A stretch of 50,326 nt of DNA. Source: Parendozoicomonas verongulae (GTDB lineage Bacteria > Pseudomonadota > Gammaproteobacteria > Pseudomonadales > Endozoicomonadaceae). The notes below the pieces were generated by a model. It ran no database searches. It was not told the DNA's origin and worked only from the letters and a program-made list of their open reading frames with translations. Below, in pieces: positions 29,403 through 37,598 of the stretch. Each line of letters opens with the position of its first letter. The stretch's first letter is position 1. Location of the stretch: assembly GCF_009711465.1 (NCBI RefSeq), contig NZ_SMME01000852.1:1-50326 (forward strand). The letters are read 5' to 3'. The position numbers and the translations under genes are program-made.

Positions 29403-30080
29403 CTAAAACGGAGGCTCAGACTGCCCGATTAACGCATCACCGGTCACCGGGTGTTTCACCCTGAGGTAGCTGGCGTGGAGGTTGAGCCGTGGCGCGGCCG
29501 CAATACTCTCTGCGCTGCCATAAAACCGGCAACCAAGAATCGGGTGCCCCAGCTCCGTGCAGTGAACCCGCAGCTGGTGGGAGCGGCCTGTGACGGGTGT
29601 GAGCTTTAGGCGAGAGGTATTGGCTTCAGGGCATCGCTCCAAAACTTCGTAGTTTGTGAGAGCAGGTTTGCCCTGTTCAAAATCCACCATTTGTTTAGGG
29701 CGGTTGGGCCAGTCGCAGCGCAGAGGGAGCTCAATGACTCCGCTATCCTCTTCCACCAAACCAGCCACAACAGCGCAATACTTTTTCTCGGTTTCCCGCT
29801 CCTGAAACTGACGGCTCAAATGCCGGTGACTCTCTTTTCCCCGGGCGATCACCATCACTCCTGAAGTGTCCATATCTAACCGATGAACAATTTGGGCATC
29901 TGGGTAGGTTTCCTGCAGGCGGGAGATCACACAGTCACGGTTGGCGGGGTGTCGCCCCGGAACGGAAAGCAAGCCTGAAGGTTTATTGACCAGCAAGCAA
30001 GTGTCGTCTGCAAAGAGGATATCAACGGGTGCTTCGCAGAAAGGGACAAGAAAAGGCGCAGGGGTTTCGATTGCAGTCAT
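29403..30080 (-). CDS. rluA: Pseudouridine synthase RluA (23S rRNA/tRNA U746/U32 type)
   Basis: Isomerises uridine to pseudouridine in 23S rRNA and some tRNAs. The 225-residue length and lack of an S4 domain fit RluA and not RluC/D. The catalytic motif HRLDMDTSG places the nucleophile at D69. The upstream ILFADDTCLLVNKPSGLLSVPGR and downstream KKYCAVVAGLVEEDSGVIELPL, TRLKLTPVTGRSHQLRVH and LGHPILGCRFYG blocks are typical. It is the most upstream gene of the leftward rluA-moxR run. Confidence 0.92.
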   Translation of the reverse strand: MTAIETPAPFLVPFCEAPVDILFADDTCLLVNKPSGLLSVPGRHPANRDCVISRLQETYPDAQIVHRLDMDTSGVMVIARGKESHRHLSRQFQERETEKKYCAVVAGLVEEDSGVIELPLRCDWPNRPKQMVDFEQGKPALTNYEVLERCPEANTSRLKLTPVTGRSHQLRVHCTELGHPILGCRFYGSAESIAAAPRLNLHASYLRVKHPVTGDALIGQSEPPF

Positions 30081-30363
30081 TCGTTCTGGGTCTGGGGTGA
30101 GAAGTTGTCAGCGCCGGTATCTTAACAAAACCCTTAGCGGAACCTGAGTTTTTCTGCCTCTTTGCCATAGGAGAATGTACTGCAAATGTCGTTAGAAGAG
30201 ATATGCGTATCAGTAAAACCTGATAGAAGTGCAAGTCATTAGAGCCGATGTACAAGTTTTTGTAGAATTCCCCGCCATTGTAAATGAATTGTATATTTCG
30301 TGCGAAATGGCTTTGTTGCACAGGAGCTAACAAGACAGTTTGGCACCAGTAAAAGGGGTTATC

Positions 30364-31713
30364 ATGACACGCAACAGCGCAATAAAGTTTTTTGCACTGA
30401 CAGCACTTTGCGCAGCCACGCAGGCAAATGCGGGTGCTTTTCAGGTCAATGAACACAGTGCGGCTGGCTTAGGGCGCGCCTTTGCCGGTGAAGCAGCTAT
30501 TGCTGATGATGCTTCTGTGGTTGCCCGTAACCCGGCGGGTATGACGGAACTGCAAGGCCCTATGTTCTCGGCTGTGGGCAGCTATGTACAAACTGATGTT
30601 GAAGTTGATTCCAGAGTGTCTGGGCATACAACCCACAATAAAGATGTTGCTAAATCCTCATTTGTTCCAGCTATGTTTTACACAACACCGATTGACGACA
30701 AGCTGAGCGTTGGTTTTGGTGTATTCAGTAATTATGGTTTTAACACCAAGTATGGAAAAGAGTCCACGGCAGCTGCTGGTGCTACCCATTCCGATGTGAA
30801 GTCTGTGAACTTCAATACCAGCCTTGCGTATAAGCTCCAGGACAACCTGAGCGTTGGCTTTGGTGTTAATGCGGTTTACGTGCAGGGTGAGCTGGATAGC
30901 TACCTGAATAATTCAGCAAAAAATAGGGCGCTGGCTGCTCTCCAATCAGATCTGTCAGCTATCACTGAACTATTAAATATTGACCTAGCCACGCTTAAAA
31001 AAAGTGCTTCCAAAATTGACCCAGCCGCGCTTGGTTCCGGCACTATTATCAATGTGAAGGGTGATGACTGGGGCTTTGGGTGGAATGCTGGTGTGCTTTG
31101 GGAACCTTTGAAAGGAACACGTATTGGTGCCAGTTATCGCTCTGAAGTAAAAACAAGCCTTGAGGGTAAGGCCAAATCCGATGTCTTCAATGGGCAAGGG
31201 ATTGTTCCCCAGTTTAACAGCAAAGGCTCTGTCGACTTTGATATGCCAGCTATTGCTGAACTGTCTGTTTATCAGGATGTTACTGACCAGCTGGCTGTTC
31301 ACGCAAGCTACATGCGCACTTACTGGTCCAGCTTTAAAGAAATCACCGTTAAGCTGAAAAGTGGTGTCCCGGTTCCGTCTGAACAAAAAGACTTCAGGGA
31401 TAGCTCCCGCTGGGCAATTGGTACAACCTACAAGCTGGATGACCAGTGGACTCTGCGCGCTGGTTATGCCTACGACAACAGTCCTGTAAGAAACAGCAAA
31501 CGTGACTTCCGCATTCCCGATGTTGATCGCCAGTGGTACACAGCTGGTGCCAGCTACAAGATTGATAATGCCCAGAAAGTTGATTTTGGTTACGCTCTGT
31601 TGAGATCCAAAGAGGCTGATGTATCCCATATCACTCCGCTCGCAACTATTGAAGGCAAAATCAAAGCAGCCAAAGTCAACATCTTCAGCGTACAGTACAA
31701 CTATGTATTCTGA
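30364..31713 (+). CDS. OmpP1/FadL family outer membrane hydrocarbon/fatty acid transporter (copy 1)
   Basis: A 14-strand outer-membrane barrel for uptake of long-chain fatty acids or other hydrophobic compounds. The product has 449 residues from the ATG at 30364 (AAGGGG just upstream; an earlier in-frame TTG at 30340 is disfavoured). A signal peptide ends ANA, and the mature protein starts GAFQVNEHSAAGLGRAFAGEAAIADDASVVARNPAGM, the FadL hatch motif. Barrel features include FVPAMFYTTPIDDKLSVGFGVFSNYG, GDDWGFGWNAGVLWEP, RIGASYRSEVK and a C-terminal aromatic FSVQYNYVF for Bam recognition. It carries an extra loop of about 40 residues (SYLNNSAKNRALAALQSDLS) absent from the tandem copy. A terminator follows, so the two copies are separately controlled. 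Confidence 0.94.
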   Translation: MTRNSAIKFFALTALCAATQANAGAFQVNEHSAAGLGRAFAGEAAIADDASVVARNPAGMTELQGPMFSAVGSYVQTDVEVDSRVSGHTTHNKDVAKSSFVPAMFYTTPIDDKLSVGFGVFSNYGFNTKYGKESTAAAGATHSDVKSVNFNTSLAYKLQDNLSVGFGVNAVYVQGELDSYLNNSAKNRALAALQSDLSAITELLNIDLATLKKSASKIDPAALGSGTIINVKGDDWGFGWNAGVLWEPLKGTRIGASYRSEVKTSLEGKAKSDVFNGQGIVPQFNSKGSVDFDMPAIAELSVYQDVTDQLAVHASYMRTYWSSFKEITVKLKSGVPVPSEQKDFRDSSRWAIGTTYKLDDQWTLRAGYAYDNSPVRNSKRDFRIPDVDRQWYTAGASYKIDNAQKVDFGYALLRSKEADVSHITPLATIEGKIKAAKVNIFSVQYNYVF

Positions 31714-31751
31714 TGTATGCGTGATTGATTAAACACCAATCAACTCCTAAC

Positions 31752-31790
31752 AAAAACCCGCCAGTTCATCCGAATTAGCGGGTTTTTGTT
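31752..31790 (+). terminator. Rho-independent terminator after first fadL-like gene
   Basis: Arms AAAAACCCGC (31752-31761) and GCGGGTTTTT (31778-31787) with a 16-base loop and a T-rich end (TTTTTGTTTG). It lies 38 bases past the stop. Confidence 0.85.
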
Positions 31791-31980
31791 TGCTTATGTA
31801 AATGCGCCGTTACAAATTTTTTACATACTAAAAAGATATGCAGTCTGTGCAACTCAGAATGCAGTAAAAGTCATTAGTTTTGTGTGGTTTCTATTAGTAA
31901 GGTTCGTAACCAGATAAGGCCATTACGATAAAAGGCCGTTCAATAACGCACGCTAAAAATCACACAGACTGAGGTTTTCC

Positions 31981-33222
31981 ATGAACCGCAACGGCTTAAA
32001 AGCTTTCACCCTCTCTGCACTCTGTGCAGCCATGTTGCCTGTAATGCAGGCCAATGCAGCAGGCTACCAGGTTAGCGAACATTCCGCTGCCGGCCTTGGC
32101 CGCGCCTTCGCAGGTGAAGCTGCAATGGCAGATGATGCCTCTGTTGTAGCGCGTAACCCTGCCGGTATGAGCATGATCGACAGCACCACCATTACTCTGG
32201 TGGGTAGCTATGTGGTTCCTGGGATTCATGTTGAAGATGCTAGCGGTAGCAACAGTGGTTCCAAGAAAGTAGCCGGTGAAGCTTTTGTGCCTGCTGCTTA
32301 TATGGTTATGCCTATCAACGATCAGATTGCAGTTGGCTTTGGTGGTTTTACTAACTTTGGCTTTGGTACTGATTATGGTTCTTCTTTTAGCCGTTTAGAT
32401 AAGGCGGATAAGAGTGAAGTCACTTCCATGAATTTCAATACCAGCATTTCCTATAAATTTAACGAAGATTTGAGCTTTGGCTTTGGTGTTAATGCTGTTC
32501 ATACAGAAGCAGAGCTTACCTCTTCAACTCCTGTGGCAGCAGGCTCTCAGACCTTGATGGCGATGAAAGGGGATGATTGGTCATGGGGATGGAATGTTGG
32601 TGCATTATGGCAGGCAACTGACGCAACTCGTGTTGGTTTGAGCTATCGTTCTGAAGTTAAAAACACCTTGGAAGGAAAAGTTAAGTCTGATGTATTTAAT
32701 GGTGCACCTGGGGTTGGAGGCGCTAACTGGAATACAAAAGGCAAGGTTGACCTAACTCTTCCAGCAATTGCTGAACTCTCCATTAATCATGACCTGACTG
32801 ATACCGTATCTCTGCAGGCCAGCATTCAACGCACATTCTGGTCTTCTTTCAAGAGAATTGAGTTTGATCTTGCTAACGGTGCAAACATCCCATCCGTTGA
32901 AGAACACTGGAACGACGTGAACCGTTACTCTGTAGGTGCAACCTGGAATTACAGCAATGCCCTGACTCTGCGCGCCGGTATCGCCAGAGATGAAAGCCCA
33001 GTAGATGATTACTACCGCACCTTCCGTATCCCTGATACAAACCGTATGTGGTACACCGTTGGTGGTACTTACGCTCTGAGTGATAACAACACTGTCGACT
33101 TTGCTTATGGCTACATCAACGGCGGCAGTGAAGATATCTACGAGCACAATGATGCGCCAGTCGGCAAAATCAAAAACTCCGATGCCCACATCTTCAGCCT
33201 GCAATACAACTACCGCTTCTAA
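31981..33222 (+). CDS. OmpP1/FadL family outer membrane hydrocarbon/fatty acid transporter (copy 2)
   Basis: A 413-residue paralogue of the preceding gene. A signal peptide ends QANA, then AGYQVSEHSAAGLGRAFAGEAAMADDASVVARNPAGM. The body keeps AFVPAAYMVMPINDQIAVGFGGFTNFGFGTDYG, KGDDWSWGWNVGALWQ, RVGLSYRSEVKNTLEGKVKSDVFNG and the final FSLQYNYRF. It differs in external loop regions, so substrate preference may differ. It is the nearer of the two to the LysR gene. A terminator follows 24 bases after the stop. Confidence 0.94.
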   Translation: MNRNGLKAFTLSALCAAMLPVMQANAAGYQVSEHSAAGLGRAFAGEAAMADDASVVARNPAGMSMIDSTTITLVGSYVVPGIHVEDASGSNSGSKKVAGEAFVPAAYMVMPINDQIAVGFGGFTNFGFGTDYGSSFSRLDKADKSEVTSMNFNTSISYKFNEDLSFGFGVNAVHTEAELTSSTPVAAGSQTLMAMKGDDWSWGWNVGALWQATDATRVGLSYRSEVKNTLEGKVKSDVFNGAPGVGGANWNTKGKVDLTLPAIAELSINHDLTDTVSLQASIQRTFWSSFKRIEFDLANGANIPSVEEHWNDVNRYSVGATWNYSNALTLRAGIARDESPVDDYYRTFRIPDTNRMWYTVGGTYALSDNNTVDFAYGYINGGSEDIYEHNDAPVGKIKNSDAHIFSLQYNYRF

Positions 33223-33246
33223 TCTCGTTTAGAAGACACCCCAAAG

Positions 33247-33268
33247 GGCAGCCAAACGGCTGCCTTTT
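33247..33268 (+). terminator. Rho-independent terminator after second fadL-like gene
   Basis: Arms GGCAGCC (33247-33253) and GGCTGCC (33258-33264), loop AAAC, then TTTT (33265-33268). This is the canonical form. Confidence 0.88.
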
Positions 33269-33395
33269 GTCGTACAGGTTTGTCTGTCGGCAAATACCTA
33301 TCCTACCGCCGCCGTATAACCGGTTAGTATCCCGCAATCTGGCCGTGCCTCTTTTTTACACAATTTTCTGCACAGCCGGGTTTGTGGAGTGCTGT

Positions 33396-34382
33396 ATGAA
33401 ACCCGACAATTTGCGACGTGTTGATCTTAACCTGCTGGTGACCCTGCATGTTCTTCTGGAAGAATGCAGTGTCAGCCGGGCAGCGGATCGACTGTGCCTC
33501 AGTCAGTCGGCTATCAGCCGCTCCCTTGGGCGTTTGCGGGATATTTTCAGTGATGACCTGTTTATCCGCCGCCCCCACGGTTTGCAACCTACAACACGAG
33601 CCGTTGAACTGAAAAGCGAGCTGGGGGATGCTCTGGGCATGGTGTCCCGTGTGATTACCCCACCGGAATTTGACCCGGCCACGTGTACGAAGGAATTCAC
33701 TGTCAGCGTGATGGAACATCTGTCCATGCAGATTATTCCGCCCTTGCTGATACGTTTGCGCAAAGAGGCGCCTCAGGTGAAGGTGCGGGTTCATCCCTGG
33801 TCGCCACACAGCCTGAATGATATGGGGACTGGTAAGCTTGATGTCTGTATCAATATCCTGCCACTGGAGCGGGCGGATCTGCATCGGCAGATTATCGGGC
33901 CGGTGGGCGGGCAGGTTTTGATGGCTCGTCATCACCCTTACGCAAGCCTTGAGAAGTTAACCCGGACCCAGTTTCTTGCCTACCCCCATGTGCGGCTGAC
34001 TATTGCAGAATACGAAGAGAATCCGTTTGCCAGTAAAATAGCTATGCTGCTGGCCAACCGTGAAGTGATGCTGTCCACATCCGACCCCCATCTCGCCTTT
34101 GAAGTGGTCAGTCAGTCCGATGCCATGATGATTGGTACCACATTCCTGAATAAGATGCTGGTGGATCGCTATAACCTGCAGGTGGTGGCTCTGCCTGCCG
34201 AGATGGCAAGCCTCAACTCGCAGTATCAGCTCACCTGGCACAGCCTTGTTAACCGTGACCCGGCCCATATGTGGTTTCGCAGTTTGCTGCTGGATGAGTG
34301 CCGTGCCCTGCAGCAGCAGGAAAAGATGGCTGCGTCCTGTGCCTGTCCGTTTCATTCTGAAGTCCCTCGTGGTGCTGCCTGA
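33396..34382 (+). CDS. LysR family transcriptional regulator
   Basis: A 328-residue regulator of the NodD/NahR-like branch (LRRVDLNLLVTLHVLLEECSVSRAADRLCLSQSAISRSLGRLRDIFSDDLFIR). The effector domain runs from about residue 95, with FTVSVMEHLSMQIIPPLLIRLRKEAPQVKVRVHPW and DVCINILPLERADLHRQIIG. The ATG at 33396 is used because GGAG (33386-33389) lies six bases upstream; a 43-codon upstream extension has no support. It follows the two FadL-like genes, so regulation of them is possible but not shown. Its last 31 bases overlap the convergent 606-residue gene. Confidence 0.9.
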   Translation: MKPDNLRRVDLNLLVTLHVLLEECSVSRAADRLCLSQSAISRSLGRLRDIFSDDLFIRRPHGLQPTTRAVELKSELGDALGMVSRVITPPEFDPATCTKEFTVSVMEHLSMQIIPPLLIRLRKEAPQVKVRVHPWSPHSLNDMGTGKLDVCINILPLERADLHRQIIGPVGGQVLMARHHPYASLEKLTRTQFLAYPHVRLTIAEYEENPFASKIAMLLANREVMLSTSDPHLAFEVVSQSDAMMIGTTFLNKMLVDRYNLQVVALPAEMASLNSQYQLTWHSLVNRDPAHMWFRSLLLDECRALQQQEKMAASCACPFHSEVPRGAA

Positions 34383-36172
34383 GCAGCCCTGGAGGGCTTA
34401 CCCGTTTGCGCTGAATGATATTTTTCACCGGGCACGTCTTCCAATGATTCCAGAAGCGCTATTAAGGTCTCCATATATGTCAGGGCCAGGCACATATCGT
34501 CTCTGTTGGCAGGGTCAAATTTGCGGATATTTTTTAATAAAACAGCCGCCTTTTTCTCGAAGAGTGTCCATGTCTTCAGAGTCAGGTAGGGCAATTGAGT
34601 GGATATATCCCCCAGTGTCTGTGCAAGGCTGCTGAACGTCTGAATGGCCTCATCGTTAATAGCATTGATCTTGTTACTGCTCTCCTGTTGCTTCAGCAAG
34701 TCCTCAGGGGTGATAATATCGACTGAGGCTTCTTTCCTTTTCCTGTCATAGTGATCACTGAGATCGCTCATAAATGTCTCAAATTGCATCACCTGCCTCT
34801 CAATGAAAGGTGCGCATTTCCTGCATGCAACAATCAGATGGCGCGCAAGATAGTAAGCACGGCCAAAAAATTCCTGGCTCCTGAGGGTGTAGAAATTTAC
34901 GCCCAGATTATTGATAGAGAGAAGCATTGCAGCCCGGTAGGCGGCATACTTCTCCTGATCATCTGGGCTGGGGATTTTTGAGGCAGGAAAAAGATGTTCA
35001 GGGCGTATCTGATGAAGCCCGGAATCCAGTGCCGCATCGTACTGAGACATATCGTACCCACCCCCCGAAGGAGAGCTGACATCTTTTGTGGCAAGAATCT
35101 CTTTTTTTGTTTTTCTGATAGAAGCTTTCTGGTATATCTTTTGCCTGCGCCCGGTTTTTTCTGTGGCTGTCACCATAAGCTCCAGATTCTCACATAATGT
35201 GGCTGGTATCACTCTTACTCTTTCTAATATCTTGCACTTGTAATCGTTGGTCTGACGCGTTCTTTTGGCCTTGGTATGACGGAAGTAATCTAATACCTGT
35301 GGCAGCTGCTGTTCACTGAATACAGAGAGATCAAGCTGATCAAGGGCTTCCAGAAAGTTATCAACCTGCAGCTGTTCACCCCAGATATCATAAGAGCTTT
35401 TCGGGGGAACAACGGTGGCAGGCGCCTGTGGTGGGCGCTTACTCTTTTGGGCTGGTTTTTTGGCTGATTTTTTGGCTGATTTTTTGGCTGGTTTTTTGGC
35501 CATAGGGTGTGCAACGACTCTGGTGTCGGCTGGTGGGGGTGGCAGCTCAGGTGGCTGAAAAGCTGGCTCTTCTCTGTCAGGTGGTGTCGTTTCCTCGCGC
35601 GCCGGGAGCGTTTCAGCAGGGGGCTCAGTGGGAGGGCTGTATTCCTGCACCAGCCAGTAGGGCAATGAGGCCTGTTTCAAAATGCGGCACACGGTGTGTT
35701 CGATATCCGCGGGAAGTTTTTTATCTGGAATAAGTTGACTGCCACACAGGTAAAACCCGAAGCGGTCTCCACGTTTTGATGCGGAGAAGTGGGCACAGGA
35801 CACCCTTATGGCGACCTTATCGTTTGTCTTATGCAGTGCATGGGGGAAGCGTGTTTCAGCAATATCAATGGTTAGATGTGGGTAGCCATAGGTTGCAGGA
35901 ACAATGAGTGCATGACGCATGGAGCTGATGAAAAACAGGCATTTGTCTGCTTTGCGTTTTAAAAGAGATTTATTCCATTCGCCAAAAGGAATGTAACAAT
36001 ACCCATTTTCAAAGTGAAAACGGTGTTTTGGCTGAACAGCAGCAGCCTGAGCCACTGCTGTTGCAGAGCTGTCTTTACCTTTTTGAGCGACTGATTCCTT
36101 CTCACCGGCTAAAGGCTCCGGGACAGTACTATCCGCTGGTGTCGGAGGTGGTATGAGCCCACGTGTCTCCAT
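34352..36172 (-). CDS. Uncharacterised 606-residue protein with lysine-rich tetrapeptide repeats
   Basis: No family recognised. From the ATG at 36172 (GGAG six bases upstream; an earlier ATG at 36184 lacks a site) the protein begins with a Pro/Ala-rich low-complexity stretch. A folded domain at about residues 50-180 follows (FHFENGYCYIPFGEWNKSLL, FISSMRHALIVPATYGYPHL, FGFYLCGSQLIPDKKLPADIEHTVCRIL). A proline-rich linker with the repeats KKPAKKSAKKSAKKPAQKS (about 225-245) leads to a large helical C-terminal domain (LSINNLGVNFYTLRSQEFFGRAYYLARHLIVACRKC). There is no signal peptide or membrane span. The basic repeats recall histone H1-like or nucleic acid binding tails; function is unknown. The 3' end overlaps the LysR gene. 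Confidence 0.82.
   Translation of the reverse strand: METRGLIPPPTPADSTVPEPLAGEKESVAQKGKDSSATAVAQAAAVQPKHRFHFENGYCYIPFGEWNKSLLKRKADKCLFFISSMRHALIVPATYGYPHLTIDIAETRFPHALHKTNDKVAIRVSCAHFSASKRGDRFGFYLCGSQLIPDKKLPADIEHTVCRILKQASLPYWLVQEYSPPTEPPAETLPAREETTPPDREEPAFQPPELPPPPADTRVVAHPMAKKPAKKSAKKSAKKPAQKSKRPPQAPATVVPPKSSYDIWGEQLQVDNFLEALDQLDLSVFSEQQLPQVLDYFRHTKAKRTRQTNDYKCKILERVRVIPATLCENLELMVTATEKTGRRQKIYQKASIRKTKKEILATKDVSSPSGGGYDMSQYDAALDSGLHQIRPEHLFPASKIPSPDDQEKYAAYRAAMLLSINNLGVNFYTLRSQEFFGRAYYLARHLIVACRKCAPFIERQVMQFETFMSDLSDHYDRKRKEASVDIITPEDLLKQQESSNKINAINDEAIQTFSSLAQTLGDISTQLPYLTLKTWTLFEKKAAVLLKNIRKFDPANRDDMCLALTYMETLIALLESLEDVPGEKYHSAQTGKPSRAAQAAPRGTSE
35450..35497 (+). repeat. Four tandem 12-base repeats inside the 606-residue gene
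   Basis: Four direct copies of GGCTGRTTTTTT (35450-35497). On the coding (minus) strand they encode the K-[PS]-A-K tetrapeptide repeat. Because 12 bases equal four codons, copy number can change without a frameshift; the T6 runs could slip. Confidence 0.85.
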
Positions 36173-36252
36173 GCTTATCTCCATCCGCAGTGAGGCTTAC
36201 GGGCTATTTTTTGCGGATTTGCATGGCGGAATCACTAACATTGTTGTTAACG

Positions 36253-37023
36253 CTAGAGAACCAGAGCTTCCCCCTTACGAAAAATCTGAATCTCTCCCGT
36301 CTCCATAATATGCCACTCTTCGTTATCTGTGAGTGGCATGGTCGCAATTACAGTTACAACGTCATCTGGTGTCGTTTCCTGATGGAAATCGACAGTCACG
36401 TCCGCGTCTTTCAACGACGCTCTGGTAAATGGCGCACGACGGGTAATCCAGCAGAGTTTGGTGGAGCAGTAACAGCCCAGATCCCGGCCATTGCTGAGCA
36501 GCATGTTGTAAACACCCATGGTGCGCAGCTCATCACACAGGGTGCGGATAAAACGCCAGAGGGTTTCTGTGCGCGAGGGCGGTTTGGGGAAACGTTCCCG
36601 TACCTGATCCATCAGCCAGCAGAAGGCGTATTCACTGTCGGTTGTTCCCACGGGAAAGTAGTGCTTGAGGGGTTTGGATCTGATCTCTTTCAGCTGGCCA
36701 TTATGGGCAAAGGTCCAGTAGCGCCCCCACAGCTCCCGGGTAAAGGGGTGAGTGTTTTCCAGACATACCTGCCCGACATTAGCCTGACGGATATGGCTGA
36801 TGACGGTTTCACTTTTGATAGGATATTGCTGAACCAGCTGAGCGATTTCAGATGTGAACGCAGGGTTCGGATCACGAAAATCCCGAATGCCCTTGCCTTC
36901 ATAAAAGGAAATACCCCAGCCATCCCGGTGGGGGCCGGTGACACCGCTGCGCTGCATCAATCCGGTAAAACTAAAAACAATGTCAGTGGGTGTGTTGGCG
37001 CTCATGCCCAGCAGTTCACACAT
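36253..37023 (-). CDS. Class II glutamine amidotransferase, YafJ type
   Basis: A 256-residue N-terminal nucleophile amidotransferase domain protein. Cys2 in MCELLGMSANTP is the catalytic residue after Met removal. Other family blocks are GVTGPHRDGWGISFYEGKG, VISHIRQANVGQVCLENTHPFTREL, WTFAHNGQL and YFPVGTTDSEYAFCWLMDQV. The acceptor substrate of stand-alone YafJ-like enzymes is not known. It is the upstream neighbour of the 606-residue gene and lies 21 bases below a small membrane protein gene on the same strand, so the three may be co-transcribed. Confidence 0.93.
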   Translation of the reverse strand: MCELLGMSANTPTDIVFSFTGLMQRSGVTGPHRDGWGISFYEGKGIRDFRDPNPAFTSEIAQLVQQYPIKSETVISHIRQANVGQVCLENTHPFTRELWGRYWTFAHNGQLKEIRSKPLKHYFPVGTTDSEYAFCWLMDQVRERFPKPPSRTETLWRFIRTLCDELRTMGVYNMLLSNGRDLGCYCSTKLCWITRRAPFTRASLKDADVTVDFHQETTPDDVVTVIATMPLTDNEEWHIMETGEIQIFRKGEALVL

Positions 37024-37044
37024 AGATGACTTCCTCGTACAGCA

Positions 37045-37437
37045 TCAGGATGGATCAGCACTTACGTTGGGTTCAGTGCGCTTGGGGGAGGTGGGCTGGC
37101 TATTTTTTGAAGCCCGGGCGCCCTTGGGCGTGGAGAAAAACAACAGCTTCAGCAGAGAGAAAACAATCAGGGATACAACAACAACTATGCCATTGTGCAC
37201 CATGCTTTCCGGGCCATGGGTGAGGCCATCATAAATCATGGCGAGGGTTGCGGGGGAAAACCAGGTCATATCCTGATCGGTAAAGCCGGGAGTCAGCACC
37301 AGTGAGGCTGCCCAGAACCTCAGCCAGCTGGCCAGTTTGGGGTTCAGACCCGCTGTCATTCTGCCCCATACCACCAGACAACCAATGGCTGCAGTGATAT
37401 AAACGGTCCAGGCAATTAAATACTGGGTGAGGGTCAT
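37045..37437 (-). CDS. Small inner-membrane hypothetical protein
   Basis: A 130-residue protein with three likely membrane spans (ITAAIGCLVVWG near 12-26, WLRFWAASLVLTPGF near 38-52, GIVVVVSLIVFSLLKLLFF near 83-101) and a basic, Ser/Pro-rich cytoplasmic tail. No function is known to me. It is first in a leftward run with the YafJ-type gene 21 bases downstream. It is divergent from the oligopeptidase gene, across a 161-base spacer. Confidence 0.75.
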   Translation of the reverse strand: MTLTQYLIAWTVYITAAIGCLVVWGRMTAGLNPKLASWLRFWAASLVLTPGFTDQDMTWFSPATLAMIYDGLTHGPESMVHNGIVVVVSLIVFSLLKLLFFSTPKGARASKNSQPTSPKRTEPNVSADPS

Positions 37438-37598
37438 GGAATGTTCTGTAACCTAGTCAAAAATAAACAATTCTTTGATTTTACTGATCTCCCGCCGTTG
37501 AGGAAAGCACAGCCCTGAAAAGCATAGGTTGCAATCATAAGATTTCAGGGCACAATCAGCCATTCTCTTATTTTTATACCTCAGGATTTTGCTGTTTT

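Noticed and set aside
36163-37029. 288-codon plus-strand frame
   Set aside because: It is antisense to the YafJ-type amidotransferase, whose catalytic Cys2 and motifs are clear.
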